Positions 53,301-62,234 of a DNA stretch of 62,234 bases are shown one piece after another (position 1 is the stretch's first letter; every line of letters begins with the position of its first letter). Location of the stretch: NCBI GenBank assembly GCA_947369085.1, contig CANBJR010000012.1, positions 1 through 62,234 on the forward strand, written 5' to 3'. The notes beneath the pieces were generated by a model. That model did no database searches, was not told where the DNA came from, and worked only from the letters and a program-made list of their open reading frames with translations. Origin of the DNA: an uncultured Clostridia bacterium. Its GTDB lineage: Bacteria; Bacillota; Clostridia; Oscillospirales; Acutalibacteraceae. The position numbers and the translations under genes are program-made.

Positions 53301-54305
53301 TTATTCGGCAGCAATTGCTTCGTAATCATCCGGTATCTCAAGACCGAGAGTTTTACAGATATCTGCATTATATTTCTTTGTAAACTTAGGAGCACTCTGA
53401 ATTTCCATCTTGCTGATGTCAGCGCCGTTTACAAGAATGTCATAAGCCATTTCAGCAGTTTTCTGACCGAGATCATAGTAACTGATTGAAAGTGTTGCAA
53501 CACCGCAGCCTTCGCAAATTCCTTCTTCACCGCATACAATCGGGATTTTCTTTTCAAGTGCAATGTTATTGATTGCCTTTGTGCAGGAAGCGGCTGTGTT
53601 ATCTGTAGGAATGTAGAGTACTTCGTTTTCACTGCAAGCAGTTGTTGTTACAGAAGTAACGTCATTTGAGTCAGAGAATGTGTATGTAGATACTTCATAA
53701 CCGTCTTTCTTGAGATACTCAGTAATAGTATCTGACTGATAAATCGAGTTAGGCTCACTTGAACAGTAAACAATACCAACCTTTTTAGCATCAGGGAAAA
53801 GCTCCTTGAGCATATCAGCCTGTCCGTCAAGTGGAGCAAGGTCAGATGTACCTGAAATATTAGCGCCTGTTGTGCCCTTCCAATCACTTACATTAAGAGC
53901 TGTTGCGTAGTCGGTTACTGATGTTCCGAGAATCGGAATATCCTTTGTTGAGGACATAGCTGCCTGAAGAGCAGGAGTAGCGTTTGCAAGAATCAAATCA
54001 ACCTTGCTTGTAACGAACTGGTTGCAAATTGTTGAGCAGGTAGCTGAATCACCGGCAGCATTTTTCTCATCAAATACAACGTTGTCTTTTCCGAGAAGCT
54101 CGGTAAGCTTATCTCTGAAACCCTTTGTTGCAGTATCAAGAGCATCGTGCTGTACAAGCTGGCAAATACCGATGTTGTAAACCTTGCCTTCTTCAGACTT
54201 ATTTGAGCTGCCTGAGTTTTCTGTAGAACCGCCGCAGCCGACAAATGCAAATGACATTGTAAGAGCTGCAAGTAATACAGCTAATACTTTTTTAGACTTT
54301 TTCAT
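53301..54305 (-). CDS. ABC transporter substrate-binding lipoprotein (ABC_sub_bind, TrpX-like)
   Basis: A 334-residue lipoprotein. The signal MKKSKKVLAVLLAALTMSFA ends in the lipobox FVGC with Cys24 as lipid anchor, followed by a Gly/Ser linker. The mature domain has the two-lobed periplasmic-binding fold of the ABC_sub_bind family: YNIGICQLVQHDALDTATKG, DLILANATPALQAAMSSTKD IPI, LFPDAKKVGIVYCSSEPNS and KKIPIVCGEEGICEGCGVAT followed by YYDLGQKTAEMAYDILV. Start at 54305 with AGGAGG six bases upstream; a longer frame from 54374 is not credible. First gene of the transporter operon, promoter at 54363-54391. Confidence 0.92.
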   Translation of the reverse strand: MKKSKKVLAVLLAALTMSFAFVGCGGSTENSGSSNKSEEGKVYNIGICQLVQHDALDTATKGFRDKLTELLGKDNVVFDEKNAAGDSATCSTICNQFVTSKVDLILANATPALQAAMSSTKDIPILGTSVTDYATALNVSDWKGTTGANISGTSDLAPLDGQADMLKELFPDAKKVGIVYCSSEPNSIYQSDTITEYLKKDGYEVSTYTFSDSNDVTSVTTTACSENEVLYIPTDNTAASCTKAINNIALEKKIPIVCGEEGICEGCGVATLSISYYDLGQKTAEMAYDILVNGADISKMEIQSAPKFTKKYNADICKTLGLEIPDDYEAIAAE

Positions 54306-54362
54306 AATTTTCCTCCTAAACGCTTTTACACTTTTATGTGTTAAAACAAATTTACAATTGAT

Positions 54363-54391
54363 ATTATACAACATATTACACTCTTTTTCAA
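54363..54391 (-). promoter_or_regulatory. Promoter of the ABC importer operon
   Basis: Minus strand TTGAAA (54386-54391), 17-base spacer, TATAAT (54363-54368). The leader of about 50 bases has no riboswitch or T-box. Confidence 0.78.
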
Positions 54392-54443
54392 TAGTTCTGC
54401 CAATATTTATTAAATGTAGATAATTTAAAATAATAAATTTTGT

Positions 54444-57400
54444 CTATTTTGCAATAACGTTTGTATCACCAAGCTGAAATTTAAGCTCTTTTATCATTAC
54501 ATCGTTAAGCGAAACCCACATTGACGAGGGAGATTTAACCTTTCTGCAGGAGTTTGTTAAATAAAAAATAACTGGTGTAGGACCTTCAAAAATGTCAAGT
54601 ACACGCTTTGCCTTAAAGTACAGCTCGGTATTCAAATCGTCAATCCTTAGATACAGTGCAGTTGGTCTTGAACTGACAGGCTTTGGTGGGATATTTCGCA
54701 TTTGTTGTACAGTATTGATTGCGAAGCTGTTGTTTTTACATTCCTCATTTGAACGAGCTTTTTCAATTGAATCACAAATAAGTTTTGGCTCTTCGTTTTC
54801 TTTAAAGTTTAAGGTTCCTCGAACTAAAATTACGTTGCCGTCACTTAAATTTAATGCGTACCTTTCGTACACATTAGGAAAAACAACTGTTTCCATTGAG
54901 CCGTATCTGTCATCAATATTTACAAAAGCCATCATTTTATTATTTTTAGCAATTTGCGTTTTGACCTTTGAAACGATGCAAACAAGCGACACTTTTTTGC
55001 CGTCGTAATACAGTCCTGAATCATTTGAAATGATATCTCCTGTTCTGTCTGCCTTTATAATACGTGAAAATTCGGTGTAATCGTCCATTGGATGGCCGCT
55101 TAGATACATTCCTGCAATCTCATTCTCCATATGAAGCAGTTCATTTTTAGGAAACTCCTCCAAATCGGGAATCTGAGGTTCTGACGAAGCTTTTTCAGCT
55201 TCTCCGCCCAAATCGAAAAATGAAATCTGTCCGCCCATATTGCGCTTTGACTCGTAATCCAAATCATCAAGAACAGTTTTGCTTATTGCAAGAAGCTGAC
55301 GGCGGTTTGCGCCGAGGGTATCAAAAGCACCGCATTTTATCAGGCTTTCTATTGCTCGGCTGTTCATATTTCTTCCGTAGAGCCTCTTGCAGAAATCATA
55401 AAATGATGTGTAGGGCTTATATCTTCTTTGAGAAATAATCTCGTCAATAAACTGTCTGCCGAGATTTTTGATTGCAAGCAAGCCGTAGCGTATATTGCCC
55501 CCGATTACGGAAAAGCCGTGATTACTTTCGTTTACATCAGGCGGAAGAACTTTAATTCCAAGCCGCTGACATTCTCCGATGTAAACAGCCATTTTGTTCT
55601 GATTATCAAGAACGCTTGAAAGCAAAGCCGCCATATATTCCTGCGGATAATAGCATTTCAGCCATGCTGTTTTATATGATATTGAAGCATAAGCCGCTGC
55701 GTGGGATTTGTTAAAAGCATATGACGCAAAACTTTCCATTTCATCATAAATGGAATTTGCGGTTTTTTCGTCAATTCCTCGTCTTACGCAACCGTCAACT
55801 ATTATATTTCCGTTTTCATCGGCAAGGCCGTGAATGAAAATATTTCTCTCCTTTTCCATTACCGCATGCTTTTTCTTACTCATTGCTCGGCGCACAATGT
55901 CAGCTCGCCCGAGGCTGTAGCCTGCAAGCGTTCTGAAAATCTGCATTACCTGTTCCTGATAAACAATGCAGCCATAGGTAACCTCAAGAATTTCTTTGAG
56001 TTTTGGATGCTTGTAGCGAATATGCGACGGATTATGGCGACAGTCAATGTAGGTAGGAATGCTGTCCATTGGACCCGGACGATAGAGAGAAAGCACGGCA
56101 ATCAAATCTTCTACACTGTCAGGCTTTAACTGCGTAAGCACATTACGCATGCCCTGACTTTCAAACTGAAAAACGCCCTCTGTGTAACCCTTTGAAATCA
56201 TCTTAAAGACATTTTCATCGTCTTCTCTGACAAAATCGGGATTATATTCAGGGTGATTGTGCTTAATAAGCTTTTCTGCATCGTCAATTACGGTTAAGTT
56301 ACGCAGACCGAGAAAATCCATTTTAAGCAATCCAAGCTCTTCAAGAGTTGTCATTGTAAACTGCGTAACTACGTTATTGTCATTTTTAGAAAGCGGCACA
56401 TAATCTGAAACAGGCTTGTCGGTAATCACCACTCCTGCGGCATGCATTGTGGCGTGACGAGGCATTCCCTCAATACTCATTGCAATATCAAGAAGATTTC
56501 TTGTCTGCTCGTCGTCTTTGTAGCGATTATTGAGTTCAGAACTGATTTTAAGCGCTTTTTCAATAGTTATGTTTAATTCCATCGGAACAAGTTTTGCAAT
56601 AACGTCAACCGTTGCATAAGGAATTGCAAGCGCTCTTCCGACATCACGAATTGCACCCCTTGCCGCCATTGTACCGAAAGAAATAATCTGGGCAACGTGA
56701 TCTTCGCCGTACTTGCGAACAACGTAATCTATTACCTCACCCCTGCGCTCCTTGCAAAAATCAATATCGAAGTCGGGCATACTTACACGTTCGGGGTTTA
56801 AAAATCGTTCAAAAAGCAGGTTATACTTTATAGGATCAATTGCAGTTATTCCGATACAATAAGCACAAAGTGATCCTGCGCCCGAACCTCTGCCCGGACC
56901 GACAGGGATTCCGTTCGATTTTGCATACTGAACAAAATCATTGACGATTAAATAATAGTCAACAAATCCCATTTTTGACACTGTACCGATTTCATATTCA
57001 AGACGGTCAACAAGGCTTTTGTCGGGATTTTCGCCGTAGTGTTTATACAAGCCCTTATAGCAATTTCTCCTGAAATATTCAAGGTGATCTTCATTGTTTG
57101 GAACATCAAAACGAGGAAGTTTGCGAACACCGAACTCAAACTTAACATTGCATCTGTCAGCTATTTTTTGAGTGTTATCAATTGCCTGCGGATATTTAGA
57201 AAAAAGCTCACGCATTTCTTCCTCGGTTTTTAGATAAAATTCGTTAGTCTGAAACTCCATACGGTCGTTATCATTTATTGTGCGGTTAGTCTGAATACAA
57301 AGAAGAATATTGTGGGTTTTGCTATCCTCTTTTTCAATATAATGACTATCGTTGGTTGCGACAATATCAACGCCGATTTCATCTGCAATACGAACAAGAT

Positions 57401-57959
57401 TAGGTATGATTCTCTGCTGTTCTTCAATTCCGTGATCCTGAAGTTCAATAAAGAAGTTTTCTTTGCCAAACAAATCTCTATAATATTCAGCCTTCTTTTT
57501 TGCACCGTTATAATCACCGTCAAGAAGTTTTTGCGGAATTTCACCTGCAAGGCAGGCAGAAAGACAAATTAAGCCGTCGTGATATTTTTCAAGCAGTTCA
57601 TCGTCAATTCTCGGTTTTGAATAAAATCCCTCGGTAAATCCGTATGATACGAGCTTGATAAGATTCTGATAACCAATGTTATTCTCACAAAGGAGCACCA
57701 TATGATAATACTTTTCGTATGACGAAGTTTTGTCAAAGCGAGAGTGCGGTGCAACATAAACCTCACAACCAATAACGGGTTTTATATTTTCTTTAATACA
57801 CGCTCTGTAAAAATCAATTACGCCGTACATAACACCATGGTCGGTTATTGCGAGGGAGGTCATGCCCTTTTGACGAGCGGCAGACGCTATTTTGTTTATG
57901 CGGCACGCACCATCAAGCAGGCTATATTCGGTATGAACGTGCAAATGTGAAAAAGCCAT
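54444..57959 (-). CDS. dnaE: DNA polymerase III alpha subunit DnaE
   Basis: A 1171-residue family C polymerase, DnaE1-like in length. The PHP domain begins with FSHLHVHTEYSLLDGACRI; the polymerase core has GPGRGSGAGSLCAYCIGITA and the catalytic aspartates in MPDFDIDFCKERRGEVIDYV, then GMPRHATMHAAGVVIT and LSLYRPGPMDSIPTYIDCRH; helix-hairpin-helix sequences follow near residue 830 and an OB fold near 1000 (VSLVCIVSKVKTQIAKNNKM). Firmicutes also have PolC, which is not in the window; DnaE then extends primers on the lagging strand. Downstream gene of xseA with two bases between them. Confidence 0.96.
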   Translation of the reverse strand: MAFSHLHVHTEYSLLDGACRINKIASAARQKGMTSLAITDHGVMYGVIDFYRACIKENIKPVIGCEVYVAPHSRFDKTSSYEKYYHMVLLCENNIGYQNLIKLVSYGFTEGFYSKPRIDDELLEKYHDGLICLSACLAGEIPQKLLDGDYNGAKKKAEYYRDLFGKENFFIELQDHGIEEQQRIIPNLVRIADEIGVDIVATNDSHYIEKEDSKTHNILLCIQTNRTINDNDRMEFQTNEFYLKTEEEMRELFSKYPQAIDNTQKIADRCNVKFEFGVRKLPRFDVPNNEDHLEYFRRNCYKGLYKHYGENPDKSLVDRLEYEIGTVSKMGFVDYYLIVNDFVQYAKSNGIPVGPGRGSGAGSLCAYCIGITAIDPIKYNLLFERFLNPERVSMPDFDIDFCKERRGEVIDYVVRKYGEDHVAQIISFGTMAARGAIRDVGRALAIPYATVDVIAKLVPMELNITIEKALKISSELNNRYKDDEQTRNLLDIAMSIEGMPRHATMHAAGVVITDKPVSDYVPLSKNDNNVVTQFTMTTLEELGLLKMDFLGLRNLTVIDDAEKLIKHNHPEYNPDFVREDDENVFKMISKGYTEGVFQFESQGMRNVLTQLKPDSVEDLIAVLSLYRPGPMDSIPTYIDCRHNPSHIRYKHPKLKEILEVTYGCIVYQEQVMQIFRTLAGYSLGRADIVRRAMSKKKHAVMEKERNIFIHGLADENGNIIVDGCVRRGIDEKTANSIYDEMESFASYAFNKSHAAAYASISYKTAWLKCYYPQEYMAALLSSVLDNQNKMAVYIGECQRLGIKVLPPDVNESNHGFSVIGGNIRYGLLAIKNLGRQFIDEIISQRRYKPYTSFYDFCKRLYGRNMNSRAIESLIKCGAFDTLGANRRQLLAISKTVLDDLDYESKRNMGGQISFFDLGGEAEKASSEPQIPDLEEFPKNELLHMENEIAGMYLSGHPMDDYTEFSRIIKADRTGDIISNDSGLYYDGKKVSLVCIVSKVKTQIAKNNKMMAFVNIDDRYGSMETVVFPNVYERYALNLSDGNVILVRGTLNFKENEEPKLICDSIEKARSNEECKNNSFAINTVQQMRNIPPKPVSSRPTALYLRIDDLNTELYFKAKRVLDIFEGPTPVIFYLTNSCRKVKSPSSMWVSLNDVMIKELKFQLGDTNVIAK

Positions 57960-57961
57960 AA

Positions 57962-59176
57962 TTAATCACCGTTTACTGTTGCATTAATTTTTCCGTCAGA
58001 AAACTCAAGAGTAAAATTGTCGCCCTTTTTGAGTTGTGAACTTGAAGTGATTACCATGCCGCCTTTTTCAGCTATTGAGTAACCTCTTGACAGAACAGAT
58101 ATAGGATTAAGACTTTCAAGTTTGGCGGAAATTTTTGTTAATTCATTTGATGTTTTACTGTATTTTTCATTAATCATATTTTTTGATTTAGTTAGCAGAA
58201 GTTCAATATTATTTTCATACTTTTCTATTTTAGACTGTGGTGATACAAGGGAAATTCTGCGCTGAAAATCAATCAGTTGTGAACTGCTTTTTCTGTAGCT
58301 TGAATCCATAAAAGATGAAATATACTGAAGCTGAGAGTTATAATATGACATCAATTCATCTTTATCAGGAACTGCAAGCTCTGCCGCCGCTGACGGTGTG
58401 GGGGCACGCATATCCGAAACAAAGTCGCAGATTGTATAATCGGTTTCGTGACCTACTGCGGAAATTACCGGAATTTTACATTCATATATTGCATTTGCAA
58501 GCGCTTCATCGTTAAACGCCCACAAATCTTCAATTGAGCCGCCTCCCCTGCCGATTATTATCACATCGCAGGCATTGTACATATCAAGTGTTTTAACTGC
58601 ACGCATAAGCTGTTCGGGCGCGCTGTCACCCTGAACAAGTACGGGACACATAACAATGTTTACACAAGGAAATCTTCGATAAAGAATATTGCGGATATCC
58701 TGAACAGCCGCACCTGTAGGAGATGTTATTACACCGACTGTTTTAGGAAATTTGGGCAAAGGCTTTTTATGCTTAGAATCAAAAAATCCTTTGTCTGAAA
58801 GTTTCTTCTTAAGCTGTTCATAGGCAAGCGTAAGCGCACCTATTCCATCCGGCTGCATATCCTCTATATAGAGCTGATACTGTCCTGTGGGTTCATAAAC
58901 TGCGACTCTGCCTCTGCAAATAACTTTCATACCGTCTATCGGCTTAAAGCGAAGATTTCTTGCATTACCAGAAAACATAACGGCACGAATCACGGACTTT
59001 TCATCTTTTAATGAAAGATAGATATGTCCGCTTCTGTAGTGGTCAGTGAGATTTGAAATTTCCCCTGACAAAAAGACAATATTCAGCTTTGAATCATTTT
59101 CGATCAGAGATTTGATGTAAAAATTCAGTTGTGAAACGGTAAGCACTCTCGGTGCTGTAAAATCAGGTGTGTACAT
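57962..59176 (-). CDS. xseA: Exodeoxyribonuclease VII large subunit
   Basis: A 404-residue nuclease subunit that, with XseB, degrades single-stranded DNA in both directions. The N-terminal OB fold is LTVSQLNFYIKSLIENDSKL to GMKVICRGRVAVYEPTGQYQ; the catalytic domain has GVITSPTGAAVQDIRNIL, VIIIGRGGGSIEDLWAFNDE and VISAVGHETDYTICDFVSDM; a long coiled coil (about 265-350) is followed by LNPISVLSRGYSIAEKGG. Start at 59176 with AGGAAG upstream; it overlaps the end of the TsaD-like gene by 14 bases. xseB is not adjacent. Confidence 0.95.
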   Translation of the reverse strand: MYTPDFTAPRVLTVSQLNFYIKSLIENDSKLNIVFLSGEISNLTDHYRSGHIYLSLKDEKSVIRAVMFSGNARNLRFKPIDGMKVICRGRVAVYEPTGQYQLYIEDMQPDGIGALTLAYEQLKKKLSDKGFFDSKHKKPLPKFPKTVGVITSPTGAAVQDIRNILYRRFPCVNIVMCPVLVQGDSAPEQLMRAVKTLDMYNACDVIIIGRGGGSIEDLWAFNDEALANAIYECKIPVISAVGHETDYTICDFVSDMRAPTPSAAAELAVPDKDELMSYYNSQLQYISSFMDSSYRKSSSQLIDFQRRISLVSPQSKIEKYENNIELLLTKSKNMINEKYSKTSNELTKISAKLESLNPISVLSRGYSIAEKGGMVITSSSQLKKGDNFTLEFSDGKINATVNGD

Positions 59177-60107
59177 TTTTAAACTTCCTGTATGCAAGAT
59201 ACGCAATTCCTGCCGCATTATCTGTTGAATAACAAGGCTTTGCAAAAACAGCATTGTATTTTTTTGTAAAAGAATTTTTAATTATTGTATTTGACATTAC
59301 ACCACCTGCAAAAACAAGCGGGAGTCTGCCGTATTTTTCAAGCAGTCTGTCTGTCATCATCATAAGAGTTTTTCTGATGTATTCAAGGCAATATGCGGAA
59401 ACATAACAGGGACTTTTACCGTCACTGAGCAGTTTTCGGCATATATTTTCAATTCCGCTTAAACAGCAATCGCACCCCTTTATGCTTGGGTGAACACTTA
59501 TTTTTTCAGTATTTTTAAGTGCAAGCTTTTCAAGCTCTGCTCCGCAGGGAAAATCAAGACCGAGCATTACGCCCACTCTGTCTATAGCCTGTCCTGCGTG
59601 TAAATCAAGCGACGATGCGACAAGTTCAGCAGAAAAGCCATCACCGCATCCTTTTGCAATCACAGCTTCTGTTGTGCCGCCGCTGACGTGAAATGCAATA
59701 AAATTATCTGAAAACAAATCGTCACGCTTAGAGCTGAAAAGCGCCGCAGAAATATGCCCCTCTTGATGTGAGAATTGAAAAAGCGGAACTTTTAGAGCTG
59801 AGGATAAAATTTTTGCCGTGTTTTCTCCTACAGTGAAACACGGCATATAAGAGCCGTCAATCGGACGAGGCTTAACTGACACTCCGATTGCGGCTATTTG
59901 ATTAACGTCAATATCTTTTACTAACTGAGAAAAAAGCGAGTGAAGCTGAGCCGTATGGTGAAACACTGCATCGCTCTGGCGCAAGCCAAGCTGACCTTGT
60001 TTTACCGGCAGTAGCTTTTTTTGCTGGAACATTTCATCCGTTTCGCTGTTAAACAGTGCGGTAGATGTAGTGTAATTTGATGTGTCGATTCCGAGAAAAA
60101 GGCTCAT
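59163..60107 (-). CDS. TsaD/Kae1-like paralogue (peptidase M22 family), non-canonical
   Basis: A 314-residue ASKHA-fold protein. LFLGIDTSNYTTSTALF is the first nucleotide-binding turn, QFSHQEGHISAALFS has the metal-ligand histidines (HxxxH), HVSGGTTEAVI is the second phosphate loop, and PLVFAGGVMSNTIIK with PCYSTDNAAGIAYL matches the end of Kae1. It differs from bona fide TsaD by shorter inserts and altered surroundings (SSLDLHAGQAIDRVGVML). Genes of this type sit between nusB and xseA in many Clostridia, next to a separate true tsaD elsewhere. Its reaction is unknown; tRNA threonylcarbamoylation by this copy alone seems unlikely. Confidence 0.78.
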   Translation of the reverse strand: MSLFLGIDTSNYTTSTALFNSETDEMFQQKKLLPVKQGQLGLRQSDAVFHHTAQLHSLFSQLVKDIDVNQIAAIGVSVKPRPIDGSYMPCFTVGENTAKILSSALKVPLFQFSHQEGHISAALFSSKRDDLFSDNFIAFHVSGGTTEAVIAKGCGDGFSAELVASSLDLHAGQAIDRVGVMLGLDFPCGAELEKLALKNTEKISVHPSIKGCDCCLSGIENICRKLLSDGKSPCYVSAYCLEYIRKTLMMMTDRLLEKYGRLPLVFAGGVMSNTIIKNSFTKKYNAVFAKPCYSTDNAAGIAYLAYRKFKNVHT

Positions 60108-60541
60108 TTCAACTCCTCGTTACTGCGGATAAATGCACCTAAAATTCCGTTGACAAACTTGCTTTCGTCAATAGTATATTTTTTTGCAAGTTCAACTGCT
60201 TCATTGACCGACACGCTGTCGGGCACGCTGTCAAGATATTTTATCTCGTAAAACGCAAGCCGCAGAATTGCAAGAGAAGGTTTTGAAATTCTGGAAACAG
60301 TCCAGCCTTTTTTAAGAAATTTAGAAATTTCAGCATCAATTTCATCCTTTTTATCCTCAATTGAACTTACTACCGACTGCGCATAGCCGCATATTCCGCC
60401 CTCAAACATTTCAGAATTATCTTCAATTGTAGCTTCCAACGGTTCATCATCAAAGGATTTAGAAAACAACAGCATAAAAGCCTGTTCTCTTGCTTCACTT
60501 CTGGTAAGCTTAATCTGCTCGCCGTTTAATTCATTGCTCAT
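60104..60541 (-). CDS. nusB: Transcription antitermination factor NusB
   Basis: A 145-residue all-helical protein that joins NusE (S10) on boxA RNA in rRNA antitermination. LTRSEAREQAFMLLFSKSF is the typical opening, and SKPSLAILRLAFYEIKYLDS with SVNEAVELAKKYTIDESKFVNGILG the ending. First gene of nusB, TsaD-like, xseA, dnaE; the stop overlaps the next start by four bases. No Asp23/DUF322 gene is upstream, where Firmicutes often have it; instead the P-type ATPase lies there. Confidence 0.93.
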   Translation of the reverse strand: MSNELNGEQIKLTRSEAREQAFMLLFSKSFDDEPLEATIEDNSEMFEGGICGYAQSVVSSIEDKKDEIDAEISKFLKKGWTVSRISKPSLAILRLAFYEIKYLDSVPDSVSVNEAVELAKKYTIDESKFVNGILGAFIRSNEELK

Positions 60542-60619
60542 TTTTCTACCAACTTTACATATAATTATAATTAATTATACCATAATGAAACAAAAATGTA
60601 AATTACTTTGACAAATAAA

Positions 60620-60657
60620 TAAGTGCAGAAAATAACCATTCTCAATTTCTGCACTTA
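60620..60657 (-). terminator. Terminator of the P-type ATPase gene
   Basis: 12-bp stem (60620-60631 and 60646-60657) with a 14-base loop, T-rich after it on the minus strand. Confidence 0.78.
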
Positions 60658-60677
60658 AAATTTATATTTTTATATAA

Positions 60678-62234
60678 TTACTTTTTTACTCTGTCGCAAA
60701 TCACCTTTATAAGCTGAATAACAACTGTAGGAATTACTGCGAGAAATCCGATAAATCCGATTTGTAAGCCTGTCAGTACCTCAACACTGAACATCGAATG
60801 CATAAACGGTACAAAGAGTACAAATGAAAGCAGGAACACGCCTACAAAGAATGCTGCTAAGCTGTAAAGATTAGAAGTAAAGCCGAGCTTGAAAATTGAA
60901 TGACGACTTCTGCAATTAAAGCTGTGGAAAAGACGTGCAAGCGTGAGCGTTGCAAAAGCCATTGTGCTTGCAGTTGCAGCATTAATCTGATAGCCAAGGT
61001 AAAATGCAATAATCGTTACAACTGCAATAAGTGCTCCCTGACCGAACATCAAGGCTATAAAATCTTTTGTCATAATTCCTGTTTTAGGATCACGAGGTTT
61101 TTGGGAAAGCAAGTCCTTTTCAGGTTTTTCCATACCGATTGCGATTGCCGGAAGAGAGTCGGTGAGAAGATTTATGAACAACAAATGAACTGCCTCAAAC
61201 GGCTGAGGGAGCGCCATAATTGAGGTGTACAAAACTGCAAAGATACCTGCCATATTACCCGAAAGCAAGAACAAAACAGCGTTTTTGATATTTCTAAACA
61301 CGTTTCTGCCGTTTGCTACGGCTTTGATAATTGTTGCAAAGTTATCATCCTGCAAAATCATTGACGCAGCGTCTTTGGAAACTTCCGTTCCCGTAATACC
61401 CATTGCAACACCAATATCTGCTTTTTTTAGCGCAGGGGCGTCATTAACACCGTCTCCTGTCATAGAAACAATATTACCCTTTTTCTGCCAAGCGTCAACT
61501 ATTCTGATTTTGTTTTCGGGCGATACTCTTGCATAAACAGAGATTTTTTGAATTTTTTCATCAAGCTCTTCATCGCTCATTGCATCAAGCTCAAGACCTG
61601 TTACAGCAATGTCGCCGTCGTGGAAAATTCCGATTTGCTTTGCAATTGCAGTAGCCGTAATTTTATGATCGCCTGTTATCATTACGGGTTTTATTCCTGC
61701 ACGAATTGCATCTGCAACAGCCTGCTTTGACTCCTCCCTCGGCGGATCAATCATTGAAACAAGACCGATGAAAGTGTAGTTGTATTCAGTGTCAATGCTT
61801 AATGCTTCATCTGATTCCTTGTAAGCAAAAGTGAGAACTCGGAGTCCCTCTTCGGAATATTTTTTATTCTGTTCAAGAATTAAATGCTTATCCTCTTCTG
61901 TTATCGGACGAACGCCGTCTTTAGTCGCTATATTGATGCATCTGTCAAGGATTACATCAAGTGCACCCTTTGTCAGGATATGAGAAACACCGTGCATTTT
62001 ATACTTTGTGCTCATCATCTTTCTGTCGGAGTCAAAGGGAACTTCTTCAACCCTTGAAAGAGCGCTTCTCATTACGTTTTCGTCAAGACCTACATTGCGG
62101 AATGTTTCAAGCAAAGCGTATTCTGTAGGATCGCCTATTCCCTTTCCGTCAACTATGCTTGAGTCGTTGTTAAGCACCATATCATAGAGAAGATGCCTGT
62201 GACTTTCAACATTTAAGTCAAGCTGGTCTTCCCT
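60678..62234 (-). CDS. Cation-transporting P-type ATPase (P2A/calcium type), C-terminal part cut by window edge
   Basis: 518 codons of a P-type ATPase are visible; the frame stays open to the last base, so the gene begins beyond the window and the DKTGT phosphorylation site is outside. Seen are the nucleotide-binding domain (GDPTEYALLETFRNVGLDEN, SDRKMMSTKYKMHGVSHILT KGALDVILDRC), the P-domain hinge MITGDHKITATAIAKQIG and MTGDGVNDAPALKKADIGVA MG, then GTEVSKDAASMILQDDNFAT, and six C-terminal membrane spans with NLLTDSLPAIAIGMEKP and LTLARLFHSFNCRS. The spans fit the PMR1/SERCA-like P2A group that pumps Ca2+ or Mn2+ out of the cytoplasm. Ion choice is inference. Confidence 0.92.
   Translation of the reverse strand, partial: REDQLDLNVESHRHLLYDMVLNNDSSIVDGKGIGDPTEYALLETFRNVGLDENVMRSALSRVEEVPFDSDRKMMSTKYKMHGVSHILTKGALDVILDRCINIATKDGVRPITEEDKHLILEQNKKYSEEGLRVLTFAYKESDEALSIDTEYNYTFIGLVSMIDPPREESKQAVADAIRAGIKPVMITGDHKITATAIAKQIGIFHDGDIAVTGLELDAMSDEELDEKIQKISVYARVSPENKIRIVDAWQKKGNIVSMTGDGVNDAPALKKADIGVAMGITGTEVSKDAASMILQDDNFATIIKAVANGRNVFRNIKNAVLFLLSGNMAGIFAVLYTSIMALPQPFEAVHLLFINLLTDSLPAIAIGMEKPEKDLLSQKPRDPKTGIMTKDFIALMFGQGALIAVVTIIAFYLGYQINAATASTMAFATLTLARLFHSFNCRSRHSIFKLGFTSNLYSLAAFFVGVFLLSFVLFVPFMHSMFSVEVLTGLQIGFIGFLAVIPTVVIQLIKVICDRVKK

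Noticed and set aside
54306..54440. T-box or tryptophan riboswitch before the TrpX-like gene
   Set aside because: The leader is only about 50 bases and has no specifier stem or T-box sequence.
60678..62180. Complete 500-residue ATPase starting at the ATG at 62180
   Set aside because: The frame stays open to the window edge, the upstream residues continue the nucleotide-binding domain, and the phosphorylation site is missing, so the gene is cut rather than short.

Overview
The window is low-GC DNA from a spore-forming, anaerobic-type Firmicute, most likely a gut Ruminococcus-like member of the Oscillospiraceae close to the Ruminococcus bromii type. The evidence is AGGAGG-type ribosome sites, strong sigma-A promoters with 17-base spacers, CIRCE-controlled groESL, spoIIR, AddAB in place of RecBCD, and above all a secreted alpha-amylase ending in a starch-binding module and a dockerin, the signature of amylosome starch degraders. 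The species is inference. Both window ends cut a gene: an ABC-2 polysaccharide-export permease at the left and a P-type cation ATPase at the right.

Layout. 1-9,000: CPBP protease and tadA; the convergent operon murD, two M42 aminopeptidases, a GNAT protein and a methionine gamma-lyase-like PLP enzyme; a divergent MocR/PdxR regulator. 9,000-11,000: a mepRA-like MarR-MATE operon with a double operator. 11,450-18,600: purine operon purC-purF-purB-purA-guaA, then a pyrophosphatase. 18,650-22,200: accessory-looking stretch with a Cys-rich microprotein, a small XRE regulator, tRNA-Leu(CAA), an S66 carboxypeptidase/MccF-like gene between short direct repeats, a VOC protein and a YjbR/MmcQ protein. 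22,200-27,400: AraC/GyrI-like regulator, pyrB with a PyrI-type zinc tail, DUF308 protein, dockerin amylase. 27,400-34,400: addB-addA. 34,400-40,150: nadE, LOR-like protein, alaR-alaT-like pair, ispE, spoIIR. 40,150-42,600: exopolysaccharide polymerase/ligase and sugar transferase behind a long leader with a terminator. 42,600-46,000: DUF1292 gene, a probable 6S RNA, gpsA, a GT-C-like membrane protein. 46,000-48,500: PqqD-like protein, S26-type protease, NTP_transf_5 protein, and a decayed sorting-signal surface protein. 48,600-50,650: groES-groEL with CIRCE. 50,800-54,400: a lipoprotein and a three-gene ABC importer of the TrpXYZ/ABC_sub_bind type. 54,400-60,550: nusB, TsaD-like paralogue, xseA, dnaE. 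60,678-end: P-type ATPase.

How it fits together. Most of the window is ordinary core metabolism (purines, pyrimidines, NAD, isoprenoids, cell wall, repair, replication) in co-directional operons with overlapping start and stop codons. The unusual parts are the PqqD/protease/nucleotidyltransferase operon with no known product, the promoter-leader-terminator before the polysaccharide genes, the zinc-tailed PyrB, the tRNA-adjacent cassette, and several palindromic control sites. No insertion sequence, CRISPR array or intact integrase was seen. All family names rest on motif recognition by eye, without any database search.
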